Source: Pseudomonas viridiflava (lineage in GTDB: Bacteria; Pseudomonadota; Gammaproteobacteria; Pseudomonadales; Pseudomonadaceae). From it: a stretch of 64,000 nucleotides of DNA. Positions 63,478 through 64,000 of this stretch are shown piece after piece. How positions within the stretch are numbered: position 1 is the stretch's first letter; the number at the start of each line of letters is the position of its first letter. The DNA lies in assembly GCF_900585905.1 (NCBI RefSeq), contig NZ_UTVH01000121.1:1-64000 (forward strand), written 5' to 3'. The position numbers were made by a program, and so were the translations under genes. Under the pieces are notes generated by a model that saw nothing but the letters and a program-made list of their open reading frames with translations, ran no database searches and was not told the DNA's origin.

Positions 63478-63981
63478 TTACTTCCTGTGCCTTTCATCGA
63501 AGCGCATCTGTTGCAGCTGGCTGCCGGTGAGTGGCGCTGCGCCGGAGCCTATGGCAGGTTTGCGAGGCGTTTGCTGCTGAACGATGACTGCAATCTCTGC
63601 GCGCACCTTGGCCGCAGCGCTGAAGAAGTTGTCCACGGCCGTGCAGAAGCCTTCCAGCTCGCAGCCCGCCAGCGTCAGCGAGTAAGAAAGCACCAGGCTG
63701 CGCAAGTGCGCATCCAGCCCCAGGGTGCATTCGAAGGTCTTGATGCCCATCAGATTCAGCGCCAGCAGGGCTTCGTATTGCGCCGGACTGAGGTCGTTGG
63801 TCAGATGCCAGACGTGGCTGTACAGCACCACGCTTTCGCTGCTTTCGGCTGGCACGAACACTGTGCACAACTCTTCCGGGGTGCGCGCGAGTTGGCATTG
63901 GCCATGGGGGTCCAGAACCAGCGCGGGGTCGTCAGGGTTTATTCGGGAAAGCCAGGTATTGAGGGTGCGACGGGCATGCAT
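63478..63981 (-). CDS. CesT-family type III secretion chaperone
   Basis: A 167-residue acidic protein with the class I chaperone pattern: TLNTWLSRINPDDPALVLDPHGQCQLA at the start, VLYSHVWHLTNDLSPAQYEALLALNLMGIKTFECTLGLD in the middle and LVLSYSLTLAGCELEGFCTAVDNFFSAAAKV after it. Such dimers bind the N-terminal part of one effector, here the gene six bases downstream. The start at 63981 has only 19 bases of window left, so an earlier start or an hrp box cannot be judged. The last 30 residues (Pro/Gln-rich) are longer than in most chaperones. Confidence 0.78.
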   Translation of the reverse strand: MHARRTLNTWLSRINPDDPALVLDPHGQCQLARTPEELCTVFVPAESSESVVLYSHVWHLTNDLSPAQYEALLALNLMGIKTFECTLGLDAHLRSLVLSYSLTLAGCELEGFCTAVDNFFSAAAKVRAEIAVIVQQQTPRKPAIGSGAAPLTGSQLQQMRFDERHRK

Positions 63982-64000
63982 GAGAAAGTGCTCTAACCAA

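Overview
The window is about 60% GC chromosomal DNA from a Pseudomonas. The support is the gene content and order: tkt-epd-pgk-fba, hisB-hisH-hisA-hisF, gpmI-envC-ctpA, rhodanese-grxC-secB, a wbpV-wbpL-wbpM-type O-antigen locus, an OprD-family porin, DUF3077 and REP-like 'TGTAGGAGCG...' repeats. A CesT-type type III secretion chaperone beside an effector-like gene at the right end makes a plant-associated member of the P. syringae group plausible. The species itself cannot be fixed from this sequence.

Layout. 1-2.7 kb: 3' end of an RHS polymorphic toxin with an LHH-family nuclease tip, its SUKH-type immunity gene, then debris (a 7-bp tandem repeat and an orphan RHS fragment). 2.7-9.2 kb: a four-carbon acid-sugar (L-threonate/tetronate) catabolic operon read leftward (ltnD-otnK-otnC-gntP-otnI) with a DeoR-type regulator. 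9.2-14.2 kb: a CPA1-type Na+/H+ antiporter, MAPEG protein, DUF1090 protein, the periplasm-targeted-looking ligase LigB and a DUF3077 gene. 14.2-15.0 kb: a duplicated 318-bp leader with two C4-like structured RNA candidates. 15.0-17.3 kb: metK preceded by an ArsR-methyltransferase regulator (SahR type) and a perfect 11+11-bp palindrome. 17.5-24 kb: tkt, epd, pgk, three small lipoproteins (one MliC-like) and fba. 24.9-26.2 kb: an AT-rich kinase-like gene beside tRNA-Phe. 26.3-35.8 kb: yggX/mutY, AsmA, a PanZ-like GNAT, an OFA-family transporter and the histidine genes. 35.9-46.9 kb: a secreted trypsin-like protease, a solute-binding protein, cell-envelope genes, gpmI, secB, an eight-unit 115-bp tandem array and trmL. 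47.8-62.3 kb: porin, then the O-antigen locus (wzz, rmlA, a sugar aminotransferase, wzx, wzy, three glycosyltransferases, wbpV, wbpL, wbpM). 62.3-64 kb: a zinc-ribbon protein, a PARP/diphtheria-toxin-like ADP-ribosyltransferase candidate effector and its chaperone.

How the genes connect. The otn/ltn genes form one pathway from imported L-threonate to a triose phosphate. The sahR-metK pair links S-adenosylmethionine synthesis to a likely SAH-responsive repressor. The wbp/wzx/wzy genes form a Wzx/Wzy-type O-antigen assembly line. Its sugar-modifying part has been remodelled: only the tail of an acetyltransferase survives between rmlA and the aminotransferase. The most novel-looking items are the ART-like effector/chaperone pair, the OspG/HopBF1-like kinase gene beside tRNA-Phe, the paired C4-like leaders and the 115-bp array.
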